A stretch of DNA of 34,739 bases from Porticoccaceae bacterium (GCA_012960115.1 DUBX01000043.1:1-34739); one strand, 5' to 3'; positions 18,489-28,435 are shown, numbered from the stretch's first letter. A program made the numbers and translations. Notes: a model not told the origin generated them from the sequence alone.

Positions 18489-18911
18489 TTAGACTGATAC
18501 TAGGATTTCAAGCAAGTCATCTATTTCTTTTTTAAGGTCTTTGTCTGCGATTTTATTAGCGCTGATTTTTGCATCTTGGAGATTTTTGATAGCCGCGTCA
18601 GTCTGACCTAATTCAATTTGTAATGTAGCCATGGAAAATGCGATTGATGACATATGGTCTTTGGAATTAATGGCGGTGGCTTTTTCTAGGGCTTTTTCGT
18701 AGCCGGCCACGGCATCTGCTAACTCTTCTGTAAAGTCAGCCAGTGTTTCCCACTGCTCTGGATGATCTTTGTCGGTATTTTCGTTATCGGTACAGATAGC
18801 CTTTAGCTCTGCATAGAGCGAGTTGAATAGTTCTATGTTGTTCTTTTTTGCCGCCGCCATTAGCTTTTCAGAAAGACTGTAGACCGACTTGTATATTTTT
18901 GTATTAATCAT
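18489..18911 (-). CDS. Small helical (TPR-like) protein of unknown function
   Basis: 140 residues, acidic and Lys/Ala-rich, no signal peptide or membrane segment. The sequence is all-helical in character, with an ALEKATAINSKDHMSSIAFSM segment and AAIKNLQDAKISANKI resembling two tetratricopeptide-like hairpins. AAAAGG lies about 9 nt before the ATG, and codon use looks normal, so it is a real gene. It stands alone between convergent yghU and the GH36 gene, and nothing around it gives a function. Confidence 0.7.
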   Translation of the reverse strand: MINTKIYKSVYSLSEKLMAAAKKNNIELFNSLYAELKAICTDNENTDKDHPEQWETLADFTEELADAVAGYEKALEKATAINSKDHMSSIAFSMATLQIELGQTDAAIKNLQDAKISANKIADKDLKKEIDDLLEILVSV

Positions 18912-19000
18912 TACTAATTACCTTTTTTCTGCAACAACTAAAATAACAAATAGTGAATCATAAAAGTAATCTATTTACCCATTTGGCAATAACACTGTTA

Positions 19001-21130
19001 TCAGCAACGGCGCAAATGAAAGATTAGCAGGCTTGCAGGTAGCATAATGGGTAGTTGTAACCCAACGTTAGCCAACGCATCACCGCTGATTACCGATCCA
19101 TTAAGAACACCCAGTATGGGTTTGGAGTAACTGCTGGGTTCTAGAGGCCATACAATGTTCACCTCAAAAAGGCTTTGTTTATCTAAGCCTACAAAGCGAA
19201 GTCTCCCGCCTACACTATGTGAAAGGCTGTCTAGTTGCGCATAGGAAAATAGCGCCTCGCCTCCGTCAGTCGCCATTACCCCAAAGCCACTTTCGCCATG
19301 CTTAGTGTCCAGTCGCACAAGTTTGCCTCCGTGAAGTAATTGGCGATGTTTTTTATGCAGGACTACTGCCGCTTTTAATGTGTCCTTCTGGTCATCATCC
19401 ATGTCTAAAAGATTGGCCTCAATGCCCATGTGCCCAAACAGAGCGACTCCGGCGCGAGTCTCCATGCTCAGTACTCGACCCGTTGCATGACAGCAACTGG
19501 GACCAACATGAGCACCCATCAGCTCTGGCGGAAAAAATAGAGAAAAGCCCTTTTGAATGCGCAATCGATCAAGTGCATCGTTACTGTCAGACGTCCAAAT
19601 ACGGTCGGTAAAGGCGAGAATACCAAAGTCCGCGCGACCTCCACCTGATGAACAACTTTCAATTTCGACCGTGGGGTGAGCGGCGCGAATACGCCCTAGC
19701 AAATTATAGAGTGCACGCGTCTGATAATGGCTAACCGCCCGCCCATCTTGATTACCAGGCTGGTAAATAGCACGATTCATATCCCATTTTAAATAGCCAA
19801 TGGCGTAATCACTCAACAAGACATCAAGTCGCTCAAACAGGTATGTTTGAACATCGACCCGGGTTAAATCTAATACCAGCTGATGTCTAGACAGCAGTAA
19901 TGGGGCTGGCTCAGCATTCAGTACCCAATCGGGATGTCTGCGATAGAGGTCGCTATCTGGATTAACCATTTCTGGCTCGACCCATAGGCCAAACTCCATT
20001 TTTCTATCATGTACATAATCAATTAATGCGCCCAAACCATGGGGGAAGACGGTTTCATCCACAAACCAATCACCTAGGCCTGCACTGTCTGATTTCCGAT
20101 TTCTGAACCAACCATCATCCAGCACAAAACGCTCCACCCCCACATCCGCAGCGCTATCTGCCAACTCGCACAGCCGATCAAAAGAGAGATCAAAATAGAC
20201 CGCCTCCCAAGTATTAAAATGTACAGGCTTTACTTTATTCATCACCCTTCTATCGGTTAAAGAGGATCGGATATAACCATGAAAAGCGCCTGACAGTCCT
20301 GACAATCCGTTATCGGTACTTGCGCCATATAAGGTTGGTGAACAGTATGATGCCCCTGGCTCGAGACTCATTTCACCGGGTAAAAATAACTCACCTAACT
20401 GCGCGTATGCCCGGCCAGTAAACTGTTCTTCGATACGCATATGGTGATTGCCGCTCCAACCCAAATGCAGCCCATAAGCGGCGCCTAAACTTTCATTGGT
20501 ATGCTCACAATGAATAATCACTCCGGGGAATGAATCATGAGAGGTCCGCCCCGACCTGTTTTCACGGACATAGGCTCCAGCAACCCTATCTATAGACTGT
20601 AATTGAAATTCGTTAGCCCAGCGGCCGGTAAAACCCAGAATTTTATTGTAGTGCATTGGCAAAGGTATACAGGGGGCATCACAGCGATCAACCCAGAGTG
20701 TTGAGATTCCTCTGTTGGTTATTTCCGTGGTCGCTGTCAAAACGTCGGTGTCAGCATCCAATTGCAAACAGTGGGTTAATTGGATTTCGGTACCTTGGCA
20801 CAGCGAAATAATGATTAGCTGGTTGTTACAAGAGCGTGCCGATTCTATCTCGGTATAGATCGCCCACTGACGACCATTACGATGTATTTGAACCCCTGGG
20901 GAGCCAGTAAAACCGGCGACGGTCTCTGGTGATAAGGCAATGGGTGCCTCTTCTGGTTGACAAGCCTGTAGCTCTTGGCGAGTGGCGAGAAGAGCCAACA
21001 TTTCAGAGCTTGTCGCATCAGTAAGACGAGAACCCCAGTGAAGGATTGTGGGTGCATTACCCCGACAATCTACAACCAAACTGCAGTTGGCGCTGTTGAG
21101 AGTATAAAATGGATTGAAAGTACTGGGCAT
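19001..21130 (-). CDS. GH36 alpha-galactosidase
   Basis: 709 residues with the full GH36 plan: N-terminal beta-sandwich, then a (beta/alpha)8 barrel and a C-terminal beta domain. VLDDGWF and the WVEPEMVNPDSDLYRRHPDW stretch are family signatures. The nucleophile is Asp450 in LKWDMNR and the acid/base is Asp515 in WTSDSND; the SCSSGGGRAD loop lies between. No signal peptide, so it acts in the cytoplasm on imported alpha-galactosides. The ATG at 21130 lacks a clear ribosome site. It lies 156 bp downstream of an SSS symporter gene on the same strand, separated by a large dyad. Candidate substrates are melibiose/raffinose types, floridoside or digalactosylglycerol. Confidence 0.95.
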   Translation of the reverse strand: MPSTFNPFYTLNSANCSLVVDCRGNAPTILHWGSRLTDATSSEMLALLATRQELQACQPEEAPIALSPETVAGFTGSPGVQIHRNGRQWAIYTEIESARSCNNQLIIISLCQGTEIQLTHCLQLDADTDVLTATTEITNRGISTLWVDRCDAPCIPLPMHYNKILGFTGRWANEFQLQSIDRVAGAYVRENRSGRTSHDSFPGVIIHCEHTNESLGAAYGLHLGWSGNHHMRIEEQFTGRAYAQLGELFLPGEMSLEPGASYCSPTLYGASTDNGLSGLSGAFHGYIRSSLTDRRVMNKVKPVHFNTWEAVYFDLSFDRLCELADSAADVGVERFVLDDGWFRNRKSDSAGLGDWFVDETVFPHGLGALIDYVHDRKMEFGLWVEPEMVNPDSDLYRRHPDWVLNAEPAPLLLSRHQLVLDLTRVDVQTYLFERLDVLLSDYAIGYLKWDMNRAIYQPGNQDGRAVSHYQTRALYNLLGRIRAAHPTVEIESCSSGGGRADFGILAFTDRIWTSDSNDALDRLRIQKGFSLFFPPELMGAHVGPSCCHATGRVLSMETRAGVALFGHMGIEANLLDMDDDQKDTLKAAVVLHKKHRQLLHGGKLVRLDTKHGESGFGVMATDGGEALFSYAQLDSLSHSVGGRLRFVGLDKQSLFEVNIVWPLEPSSYSKPILGVLNGSVISGDALANVGLQLPIMLPASLLIFHLRRC

Positions 21131-21233
21131 GTATTAGTATTCGCACATTTAAAGTTAAACCACCAAGTCAGAATGATGCCGTAAATACCCACCGAAGAGC
21201 CAGTTAATTCTGCGTGGCCATAAGAATTGAGCA

Positions 21234-21286
21234 CCATGGGTAACCTTGGACTCACTAAAGACTAGTGAGCCACCTTGGAACCATGG
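21234..21286. promoter_or_regulatory. Composite dyad between the SSS symporter and alpha-galactosidase genes
   Basis: The core is CTCACTA-N5-TAGTGAG (21251-21269). Eleven bases out on each side is CCATGG (21234-21239 and 21281-21286), in exact symmetry. Each 11-base interval carries the same direct repeat ACCTTGGA. The right arm abuts the symporter stop codon. It may be a multi-site operator for a sugar repressor or an attenuating/processing hairpin that sets different levels of the two gene products. Confidence 0.45.
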
Positions 21287-23017
21287 CTATGCCCTAAGAC
21301 CACGTCTGTTGATGTAGTACCACCAAACTGTGACGTTTAGCGCGGCCAAACAACCTATTAGTGGCACAAATAACGCACTGAACCCACCCACTACACCGAC
21401 GGGTGAAAACAGCAAATATAGGCCAATAACGCACGACATTAAACTCGTTGCGCAAGGTACCCCATACCGCCAAGGTTGCATGTCAACTTCATGACTACGT
21501 TCATAGGTCCAATTATCTGCAGTGGGACGGTAATGCCCCACCAATAACATGATGCCGACCTCTATAAAAAACAGCACTGCGTACAGATGGATAAAGTGCA
21601 AGGTAACAATGTCATCCAAGACAAACTTTAATAACCCGTAGGCGACTACATGGAAACCGATCACTAATTTAGGTCCTAGCGCAGGAACCCGTTTTGAGAA
21701 GAGACCGACAATCACGATGGCAATGACCGGAATATTATAAAAGCCGGTGAAGATACGAATAATTTGCCATAGGCCATCCGGCGCAAATTGCAGGAGTGGC
21801 GCCACAATAAACGAAAATAGTGCAATCACGATAGATGCCGTTTTAGCCACCTTTAAAATCTGCTGGTCTGTGATCTCACCACCACTTCTGACCTTTTCCC
21901 ACGGTTCATAAACGTCCAGACAAAATAGTGTTGCTGCGCTATTTAACAGAGAGTTAAACGAGCTAAAAACGGCCCCCAATAATACAGCCAGAAAGAATCC
22001 AGAGGCATAGGTAGGAAGTACATCACGAATGAGTCTTGGGTACGCAAGATCAATTGAACTAAGGCCCTCGGGACTGCTCGGGCCACCATAGAGGTGGAAG
22101 GCAATGACGCCGGGAATCATCATCATGATCGGCACCAGAACCTTGAAAAACCCTGAAAACAGAACACCCTTCTGCCCTTCTGCAAGGCTCTTGGCGCCGA
22201 GAGTTCGCTGGATCACGTACTGGTTAGCACACCAATAAAACAAATTGGCAAAAATCATTCCGGTAAACAGAGTCGCAAAGGGTGTAGGGTCCTCAGAAGA
22301 ACCAATCGCGTTTAATTTTTCCGTATTGGTGGTCGAAATAATTTTTAATCCCGACACCACACTGCCCTCTCCTAGCAGTGACAGCCCCAGCACGGGTACA
22401 GCAATGCCTATCAGCAAAAGACCAATACCATTTAGGGTGTCGGAGACAGCAACCGCTCTGAGGCCACCAAAGATGGCATACACGCCACCCACACTGCCGA
22501 TAACAACGATAGTCAATACCAGTGCCCGACTGTACGAGATGTTAAACAAGCTAGGAACATCAAATAACTGCAGTACGGCGATAGACCCTGAGTACAGTAC
22601 CGATGGAATAGTCACTAAACCATAGCCAAGCATAAACAGAATAACCGTGAGACGCCTCACATCATCATCAAAACGATTATTTAAGAATTCAGGTAAAGTT
22701 GAGAAAGCTCCAGCCAAATAGCGTGGCAGAAAAATAAACGCCATGCATATGGTGGCGAACGCTGCGGTAACTTCCCAGCCCATGCTGCTCAAGTTAAACC
22801 CATAGGCTGAGCCATTGAGCCCGATCAGTTGCTCGGCGGAGAGGTTTGTTAATAACAAGGAGCCAGCAATAAAAACAGCACTTAGATTTCGCCCAGCTAA
22901 AAAGTAACCATCTCTGCTACTAGATTCATCTTTAGATTGGCGATACGAAATGAAAGCCACCAGCGCCATGAAAAAAGCGCAGCTAACTAAGGTTAAAGTA
23001 AGTTCTTGATCAATCAT
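21287..23017 (-). CDS. Na+:sugar symporter (SSS family, SGLT-like)
   Basis: A multi-pass inner-membrane transporter of about 576 residues. Landmarks are GYFLAGRNLSAVFIAGSLLL, LTNLSAEQLIGLNG, GGLRAVAVSDTLNG and YWCANQYVIQRTLGAKS. The last two are typical of glucose/galactose-type SSS members, and the length with extra C-terminal helices fits the SGLT branch better than the shorter symporter at 16051. The frame could begin at a TTG at 23029, but the ATG at 23017 is preferred because GGGG lies 7 to 10 nt upstream. It precedes the GH36 gene on the same strand and probably supplies its substrate. Confidence 0.92.
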   Translation of the reverse strand: MIDQELTLTLVSCAFFMALVAFISYRQSKDESSSRDGYFLAGRNLSAVFIAGSLLLTNLSAEQLIGLNGSAYGFNLSSMGWEVTAAFATICMAFIFLPRYLAGAFSTLPEFLNNRFDDDVRRLTVILFMLGYGLVTIPSVLYSGSIAVLQLFDVPSLFNISYSRALVLTIVVIGSVGGVYAIFGGLRAVAVSDTLNGIGLLLIGIAVPVLGLSLLGEGSVVSGLKIISTTNTEKLNAIGSSEDPTPFATLFTGMIFANLFYWCANQYVIQRTLGAKSLAEGQKGVLFSGFFKVLVPIMMMIPGVIAFHLYGGPSSPEGLSSIDLAYPRLIRDVLPTYASGFFLAVLLGAVFSSFNSLLNSAATLFCLDVYEPWEKVRSGGEITDQQILKVAKTASIVIALFSFIVAPLLQFAPDGLWQIIRIFTGFYNIPVIAIVIVGLFSKRVPALGPKLVIGFHVVAYGLLKFVLDDIVTLHFIHLYAVLFFIEVGIMLLVGHYRPTADNWTYERSHEVDMQPWRYGVPCATSLMSCVIGLYLLFSPVGVVGGFSALFVPLIGCLAALNVTVWWYYINRRGLRA

Positions 23018-23190
23018 GCAAGGCCCCAAAAGTTCGTGCCCGATTATATATCTTTATGTCGGCGCAGGGCCCTAAAATTCTATCTTATACAAACCACAAA
23101 TATCTTGATAGACGGACATTAAAAAGAGCTCTGAATTGGGGCAGGCTAGGCTGTCTAGATGTTAATGCTATCACCCTGTAGACTGGTAAA

Positions 23191-25227
23191 ATGATTAAAC
23201 CTCCGATTAAGTCCTGCCTCAGTGGTACCCACATTGTTCTCCAACGCGGGTTTCTATGCCTCTTGATACTGCTGTCTGGCGGACTGAGCGCGGCAGATAT
23301 TTCACAACCCTACCTGGTTGGTCGTGGAATGTCCGACATTACCGGGCCCAGTTATGGCATTCAGATGTGGGGGTTTGGGCGCGAAGATCAGCTGACAGAA
23401 GGTCTCCATATTCGCCAACGGTCGCGCGCTTTTGTCATAGCACAGGCTAATGAGCCTACCAAACGCCTAGTGTTCGTTAGCGCCGATTTGGGCAGTATAG
23501 AGCACCACATTACCTTGGAGGTTATTGATAAATTACAGCAGCAATACGGTGATACATACTCGATAAACAATGTCATTATCAGCGCTACCCACACCCATGC
23601 AGGCCCAGGAGGTTACTGGCATTCACGTTCTGATCTTGGTTTGGACGGAGGATTTTACCCCGAGCACTTTACCGCCATTGTTGAGGGTATTACCGCGTCG
23701 ATTATTAACGCCCATAAGGACCTACAGCCTGGCAATATTTATCTAGGAAAAGGTAACCTAAACAATGCAGGCGCTAACCGATCGGTGCCGGCCTATCTTG
23801 AAAACCCTCAGGTTGAGCGAGACCAGTATGTTGAAAATACGCCGACTGAAATGACCCTTCTGAAGTTTACTGATGACTCAGGGGACATAGGAATGCTTAA
23901 CTGGTATGCACTGCACCCCACCGCAATGAATTACTACAATCGCTTAATTTCTGGCGACCACAAGGGTTACGCTTCATTGCGAATAGAAAAAATGCGCGGC
24001 ACCCGCTATCAAGATGACAACGTTTTTGTTGCCGCCTTCGCTCAGGCAGACCCCGGCGACGTAACCCCTAATACAAACTTGGACAATACCGGGCCGGGGG
24101 AAACGGATGTAGAAACCACACAAATTATGGGCGACCGCCAGTTGCAGATCGCGCTTCAGCTATTTGACAGCGCTAAGGAAGCTCTGGCCGGACCCATTGA
24201 AACACGCCAGATATACGTCGACCTTACCGACTACCAGGTGGAGGATGAATTTACTCATGCCGGGCCGCAAACAACCTGCCCATCTGCCTATGGTTATTCC
24301 TTTGCCGGAGGGTCCACCGAGGACGGCGGCGGGCATTTCCTGTTTGAAGAAGGCATGACAGAGCAAAGTTTGTTTTTAGATCTTCTCATTGGTTGGTTAA
24401 CTGGCGCACCTAAGTGGACCCAGGCCGTCAAAACTTGTCAGGCGCCTAAGGCTATTTTGTTTGAAACCGGCAGTGGAAACCCGCCACTTCAATCTCAAAT
24501 ACGCTCAGTGACCATAGCTCGCTTAGGCCAACTAGTGATACTAGCAATGCCCACCGAGATAACGACTATGGCTGGGCGACGATTGCGAGCAGCGGTGATG
24601 AAAGAGCTTGGGGACTGGGCTAATCATTCAGTGCTGGCGGGATATTCCAACGGCTATGCTGGGTATGTCACTACGCCTGAAGAATATCTGCTGCAACAGT
24701 ACGAGGGCGGGCACACGCTACACGGGCGCTGGACACTGCCAGCCTATCAGCAAATTGCCAGCCATCTCGCTAGCACCTTGAATGCCGGCACCGCTATTGA
24801 ATCGAACACTATTTATGATGATTGGCGAGGTAAGTCGTTCCAAACCACCTTACACAGCGGAGCAATGAACACACCACCCAAGGGTGCACATTATGGCGAC
24901 CCCCTTCCATCAGGTAAAACGAAATACCGCAAAGGTGAGACTGTTGTGGCCGAGTTCTGGTCGAACAACCCTAGCGCCAACTATGTGACCGGAAGTAATT
25001 ACATGCAAGTTGACAGTAAAACGTCGGCAGGCTGGCAAACAATCGCAACAGACAGCGACTGGAATACTACAGTGAGGTGGCGCAATAAAGGTGAGTCTTT
25101 TATCGCCAAACTGAGTTGGCAAACACCGGCAAACACCAAGGTCGGAGAATACAGGATAACGCACTTAGGGCATGACCAGCAGGGTGCTGTCTTTAGCGGT
25201 GTTTCACGTAAAATTCAGATTCATTAG
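23191..25227 (+). CDS. Neutral/alkaline ceramidase family protein, secreted
   Basis: 678 residues with a signal peptide (GFLCLLILLSGGLSAAD, cut near residue 35). The family cleaves the N-acyl bond of ceramide to sphingosine and fatty acid using a zinc site. Seen are the opening YLVGRGMSDITGP, the zinc-ligand loop SATHTHAGPGGY, the catalytic-Ser segment NAGANRSVPAYLENP with Ser198, LHPTAMNYYN, and a C-terminal immunoglobulin-like domain from about 535. Length is normal. It is divergent from the sugar symporter across a 173-bp gap with no clear operator. Other N-acyl lipids, for example bacterial sulfonolipids or ornithine lipids, are possible substrates, which is speculation. Confidence 0.92.
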   Translation: MIKPPIKSCLSGTHIVLQRGFLCLLILLSGGLSAADISQPYLVGRGMSDITGPSYGIQMWGFGREDQLTEGLHIRQRSRAFVIAQANEPTKRLVFVSADLGSIEHHITLEVIDKLQQQYGDTYSINNVIISATHTHAGPGGYWHSRSDLGLDGGFYPEHFTAIVEGITASIINAHKDLQPGNIYLGKGNLNNAGANRSVPAYLENPQVERDQYVENTPTEMTLLKFTDDSGDIGMLNWYALHPTAMNYYNRLISGDHKGYASLRIEKMRGTRYQDDNVFVAAFAQADPGDVTPNTNLDNTGPGETDVETTQIMGDRQLQIALQLFDSAKEALAGPIETRQIYVDLTDYQVEDEFTHAGPQTTCPSAYGYSFAGGSTEDGGGHFLFEEGMTEQSLFLDLLIGWLTGAPKWTQAVKTCQAPKAILFETGSGNPPLQSQIRSVTIARLGQLVILAMPTEITTMAGRRLRAAVMKELGDWANHSVLAGYSNGYAGYVTTPEEYLLQQYEGGHTLHGRWTLPAYQQIASHLASTLNAGTAIESNTIYDDWRGKSFQTTLHSGAMNTPPKGAHYGDPLPSGKTKYRKGETVVAEFWSNNPSANYVTGSNYMQVDSKTSAGWQTIATDSDWNTTVRWRNKGESFIAKLSWQTPANTKVGEYRITHLGHDQQGAVFSGVSRKIQIH

Positions 25228-25404
25228 ACTAATGTGAACTAAAATCATAAAACAATAACTAGAGGTTTTGGCTGATACGATAAATCTTCAATATGAACTA
25301 TTAAGCCGATCCTTTTGACTTTATGTGTCCTACAACCCCATCCAACCTATAGCTAGTATTATTCTATTGTCATCAGTTCTGCTACTGCACCTTAGGTCAA
25401 CAGC

Positions 25405-25872
25405 ATGAAGAACGATCCTCAAGTAGATCACTACCGCGACATTGAACAACTGATTTTTAGTTACGCGGACTATATCGATAACGGAGACTTTGAAGCCGTT
25501 GCTGAATTATTTGAGCATGGTCAAATCTGTGGCTCACCAGGGCTTTGGTGTAATCGTGGCTATGACCAGGTCCTCAAGATGAATCAACGCTCAGTAAAAT
25601 TACATGAGGACACCGGCACCCCCTGCACCAAACATGTTGTCAGCAACCTGACCATTGAGATCAACAAACAGGCGGATACGGCCTCCTCTAAGGCGTATTT
25701 TACCGTCTTTCAGGCACTGCCAAACTTCCCTCTCCAAGCGATCATTTCAGGTTGTTATCATGACAACTTTTTAAATACCGAAGGTCAATGGCGATTTCGA
25801 GAACGAAACATCGTCAGTGAATTTTTTGGTGATCTCTCTCACCACCTAAACGTCGAAGTGCTTGAGCAATAG
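25405..25872 (+). CDS. SnoaL-like (NTF2-fold) protein
   Basis: 155 residues with the SnoaL_4-type start IEQLIFSYADYIDNGDFEAVAELF and a C-terminal GQWRFRERNIVSEFFGDLS, the usual cone-shaped NTF2-like fold. Relatives include small dehydratases, isomerases and ring-hydroxylating dioxygenase beta subunits. The family has many functions, so none is assigned. AGGT lies 8 to 11 nt before the ATG. Gaps of 177 bp upstream and 154 bp downstream mean it may be a separate unit or the first gene of the aminotransferase operon. Confidence 0.75.
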   Translation: MKNDPQVDHYRDIEQLIFSYADYIDNGDFEAVAELFEHGQICGSPGLWCNRGYDQVLKMNQRSVKLHEDTGTPCTKHVVSNLTIEINKQADTASSKAYFTVFQALPNFPLQAIISGCYHDNFLNTEGQWRFRERNIVSEFFGDLSHHLNVEVLEQ

Positions 25873-26026
25873 CCGCCTAATCACACATGTAGTTAGCCAC
25901 CCTGCAAGAGGCTCTATTCCACCTGAAGTTCACTGGTAGCATCAATTAGGTCCGGTTGGTTCTAGCCCACAGAGCTAACTTTTACTATGCTACAAAATTG
26001 CAGGGTAATGAAACACTGGAGCAGGC

Positions 26027-27424
26027 ATGAACCATACTGATATTTCAGCAGAATCCACCAATATTATCGGCACAGATCGAGCCAGCGTATGGCACCATCT
26101 GACACCCCATAGCAACCTAAAAACGACTGACCCACTTATTATAAAAAGCGGGCTAGGTATGCGTGTGATCGATATTAAAGGCAAAGGATATCTTGATGCT
26201 ACGTCTGGCGGAGTGTGGTCGGTAAACGTTGGCTACGGAAGCGAAAAGATCGCCAATGCTGTGCGTGACCAATTGATGGAAATGTGCTATTTCGCCAACA
26301 GCGCCGGCAGCGTCCCAGGAGCCCTGTTTGCCGAGAAGTTGTTGACCAAAATACCTGAAATAGGCGCCGGCCAAGGTAAGGTTTATTATTCCAACTCAGG
26401 TTCAGAGGCCAACGAAAAGGCCTATAAAATGGTGCGCCAACTGGCACATATTAATGGCGATGGGCGCAAACACAAGGTTATCTTCCGTGACCGTGACTAT
26501 CACGGCACCACGATCACTGCACTGAGTTCGTCAGGACAATCACAACGAAAAGAGCAATATGGCCCCTTTACCCCAGGCTTTTCTGAGTTCAGCCACTGCT
26601 GCTGCTATCGCTGCCCATTTGGCAAATTCTATGGCAGCTGCGATATTGAGTGCGCCAAAGATCTGGAAACCGCCATTTTACGCGAGGGTGCAGATACGGT
26701 CGGCTCTGTTGTCTTGGAGCCTATTACGGCGGGTGGCGGCGTTATCCCTCCAGTACCTGAGTACTTTCCTATTATTCAGGAGATCTGCAAAAAATATGAC
26801 GTGCTACTGCACATTGATGAAGTTGTTTGCGGTTTGGGGCGCACAGGAAAATGGTTTGGCTTCCAGCATTATGGGGTTAAACCCGACATGGTAACCATGG
26901 CTAAAGGTCTGGCCAGTGGGTATGCAGCTATATCTTGTACCATCACGACAGACGCTATCTTTAAACAGTTTGCTTTAGGGGATGCCGGATCTTTGGGCTA
27001 CTTTAGAGATATTAGTACCTTTGGAGGCTGTACTGCGGGGCCTGCGGCGGGGCTTGCTAACGTTGAGATTATCGAACAAGAAAACCTGCTGGATAATGTC
27101 GTGCAAATGGGTGACCTTCTAAATGGACGTCTTTTAGAGTTAAAGGACAAGTATCCCGTGGTTGGTGATGTCCGTGGCAAAGGCCTATTTGCCGGAGTAG
27201 AGCTCGTCCAAGACCGACAATCTAAACAACCTATGCATGAAAGTTATGCGATGAAACTAGCCGCCCACTGTATGGAACAAGGTGTTCTTATCGGCCGGAC
27301 TAATCGCAGCTTTCAAGAGTTCAATAACACGCTCTGCCTCAGTCCGGCGCTGATTGCTACACGAAGAGACATTGATGATATAGTCGATGCAATTGACAAC
27401 GCGTTAGCCGCAAACCCATTATAA
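26027..27424 (+). CDS. Class III aminotransferase, taurine/hypotaurine:pyruvate type
   Basis: 465-residue PLP enzyme. The PLP Lys is K293 in TMAKGLASGYAAIS, and the HIDEVVCGLGRTGKWFG segment carries the Asp that binds the pyridine nitrogen. WHHLTPHSNLKTTDPLII, LDATSGGVWSVNVGYG, YFANSAGSVPGALFAEKL and FRDISTFGGC closely resemble alphaproteobacterial taurine:pyruvate aminotransferases (Tpa), which make sulfoacetaldehyde and alanine and also act on hypotaurine. GGAG lies 5 nt before the ATG. The next genes are a YeiH/TauZ-type exporter and an amino-acid symporter, and a TauR-like regulator lay next to the operon before the transposon arrived. No xsc gene is present in the window. A beta-alanine or other omega-aminotransferase role remains possible. 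Confidence 0.85.
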   Translation: MNHTDISAESTNIIGTDRASVWHHLTPHSNLKTTDPLIIKSGLGMRVIDIKGKGYLDATSGGVWSVNVGYGSEKIANAVRDQLMEMCYFANSAGSVPGALFAEKLLTKIPEIGAGQGKVYYSNSGSEANEKAYKMVRQLAHINGDGRKHKVIFRDRDYHGTTITALSSSGQSQRKEQYGPFTPGFSEFSHCCCYRCPFGKFYGSCDIECAKDLETAILREGADTVGSVVLEPITAGGGVIPPVPEYFPIIQEICKKYDVLLHIDEVVCGLGRTGKWFGFQHYGVKPDMVTMAKGLASGYAAISCTITTDAIFKQFALGDAGSLGYFRDISTFGGCTAGPAAGLANVEIIEQENLLDNVVQMGDLLNGRLLELKDKYPVVGDVRGKGLFAGVELVQDRQSKQPMHESYAMKLAAHCMEQGVLIGRTNRSFQEFNNTLCLSPALIATRRDIDDIVDAIDNALAANPL

Positions 27425-27445
27425 CCCTCGCCAAAGGATACAAAC

Positions 27446-28435
27446 ATGGATAGTGCTTTATCCCGCCATAAAAATAAATTACGTGGGATTATTGCCTGTA
27501 TCTTAGTCGCCCTAGCGTCTAAGTTTCTGTCTCTAAACTATGGCGCACCGACGATGCTATTCGCACTCATATTGGGGATGTCAGTGAATTTCCTTAATGA
27601 ATCTGAATATTCTATTCCTGGTATAGATTTTTGTTCAACGACAGTATTGCGCTTTGGGGTTATTTTGCTAGGTTCAAAAATTCTCTTTGGTGATGTCCTT
27701 GCTCTGGGTTGGGTAACCGCGTTGGTTGTGGTTGGTTGCATGTTTGCTACCATCCTGTTTGGCGCACTTATCGCCCAGGCTCTCAAACTGGACTATCGAT
27801 TTGGAATGTTATCTGGCGGCGCCGTCGGAATATGCGGTATCGCTGCAGCGATGACCTTGTCCTCGGTAATGCCCAAGAGTAAAGAGATGGAGCAATACAC
27901 CCTTTTAACCGTGATCATGGTGGCAACCTTTGGTGCCGTCGCCATGGTTTCCTATCCTGTTTTAGCAAGCTTTCTCGGTTTAAGCAGCCAGCAGATGGGT
28001 ATATTCATTGGCGGATCCATCCATGATGTATCCCACGTCATTGGCGCTGGATACTCCACCTCTGAAGACGTTGGCTATATCGCGATGATTGTTAAAATGC
28101 TGCGCGTTGCCCTACTAATACCGATAGCTTGGATCTTTCTGATAATTTTTGCCAAACAGCGCACTGCATCGGAAGGCCGCACAAAACTATTACCACCCTA
28201 CTTTTTATTGGGCTTTGTCGCGCTCGCTGTTATCAACAATATGGGATGGATACCCCCGTCCACAGCCCAAATTATGAACCAAACATCTCAAGATTGCTTC
28301 GTGATCGCCATCGCAGCTTTAGGCATGAAAACCTCTTTTAAAGGCTTGCTGGATATCGGCTGGAGGCCGGCAGCAATGGTCTTGTCTGAGAGTCTATTCC
28401 TTGGCGGATTAGTTCTTGCTTGGGTTATGCTATAA
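27446..28435 (+). CDS. YeiH/TauZ-family putative sulfite/sulfate exporter (UPF0324)
   Basis: 329 residues, about ten hydrophobic helices. The family motifs are FGVILLGSKILFGDV, LSGGAVGICGIAAAMTLSSVMP and IGGSIHDVSHVIGAGYS. In Paracoccus and other taurine or sulfolactate degraders, members named TauZ/SuyZ sit beside the desulfonating genes and are thought to export the sulfite or sulfate released. It starts 21 bp after the aminotransferase stop with an AAGGAT site, so the two are one operon. This neighbour is the main reason to read the aminotransferase as sulfonate/sulfinate-specific. Confidence 0.88.
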   Translation: MDSALSRHKNKLRGIIACILVALASKFLSLNYGAPTMLFALILGMSVNFLNESEYSIPGIDFCSTTVLRFGVILLGSKILFGDVLALGWVTALVVVGCMFATILFGALIAQALKLDYRFGMLSGGAVGICGIAAAMTLSSVMPKSKEMEQYTLLTVIMVATFGAVAMVSYPVLASFLGLSSQQMGIFIGGSIHDVSHVIGAGYSTSEDVGYIAMIVKMLRVALLIPIAWIFLIIFAKQRTASEGRTKLLPPYFLLGFVALAVINNMGWIPPSTAQIMNQTSQDCFVIAIAALGMKTSFKGLLDIGWRPAAMVLSESLFLGGLVLAWVML

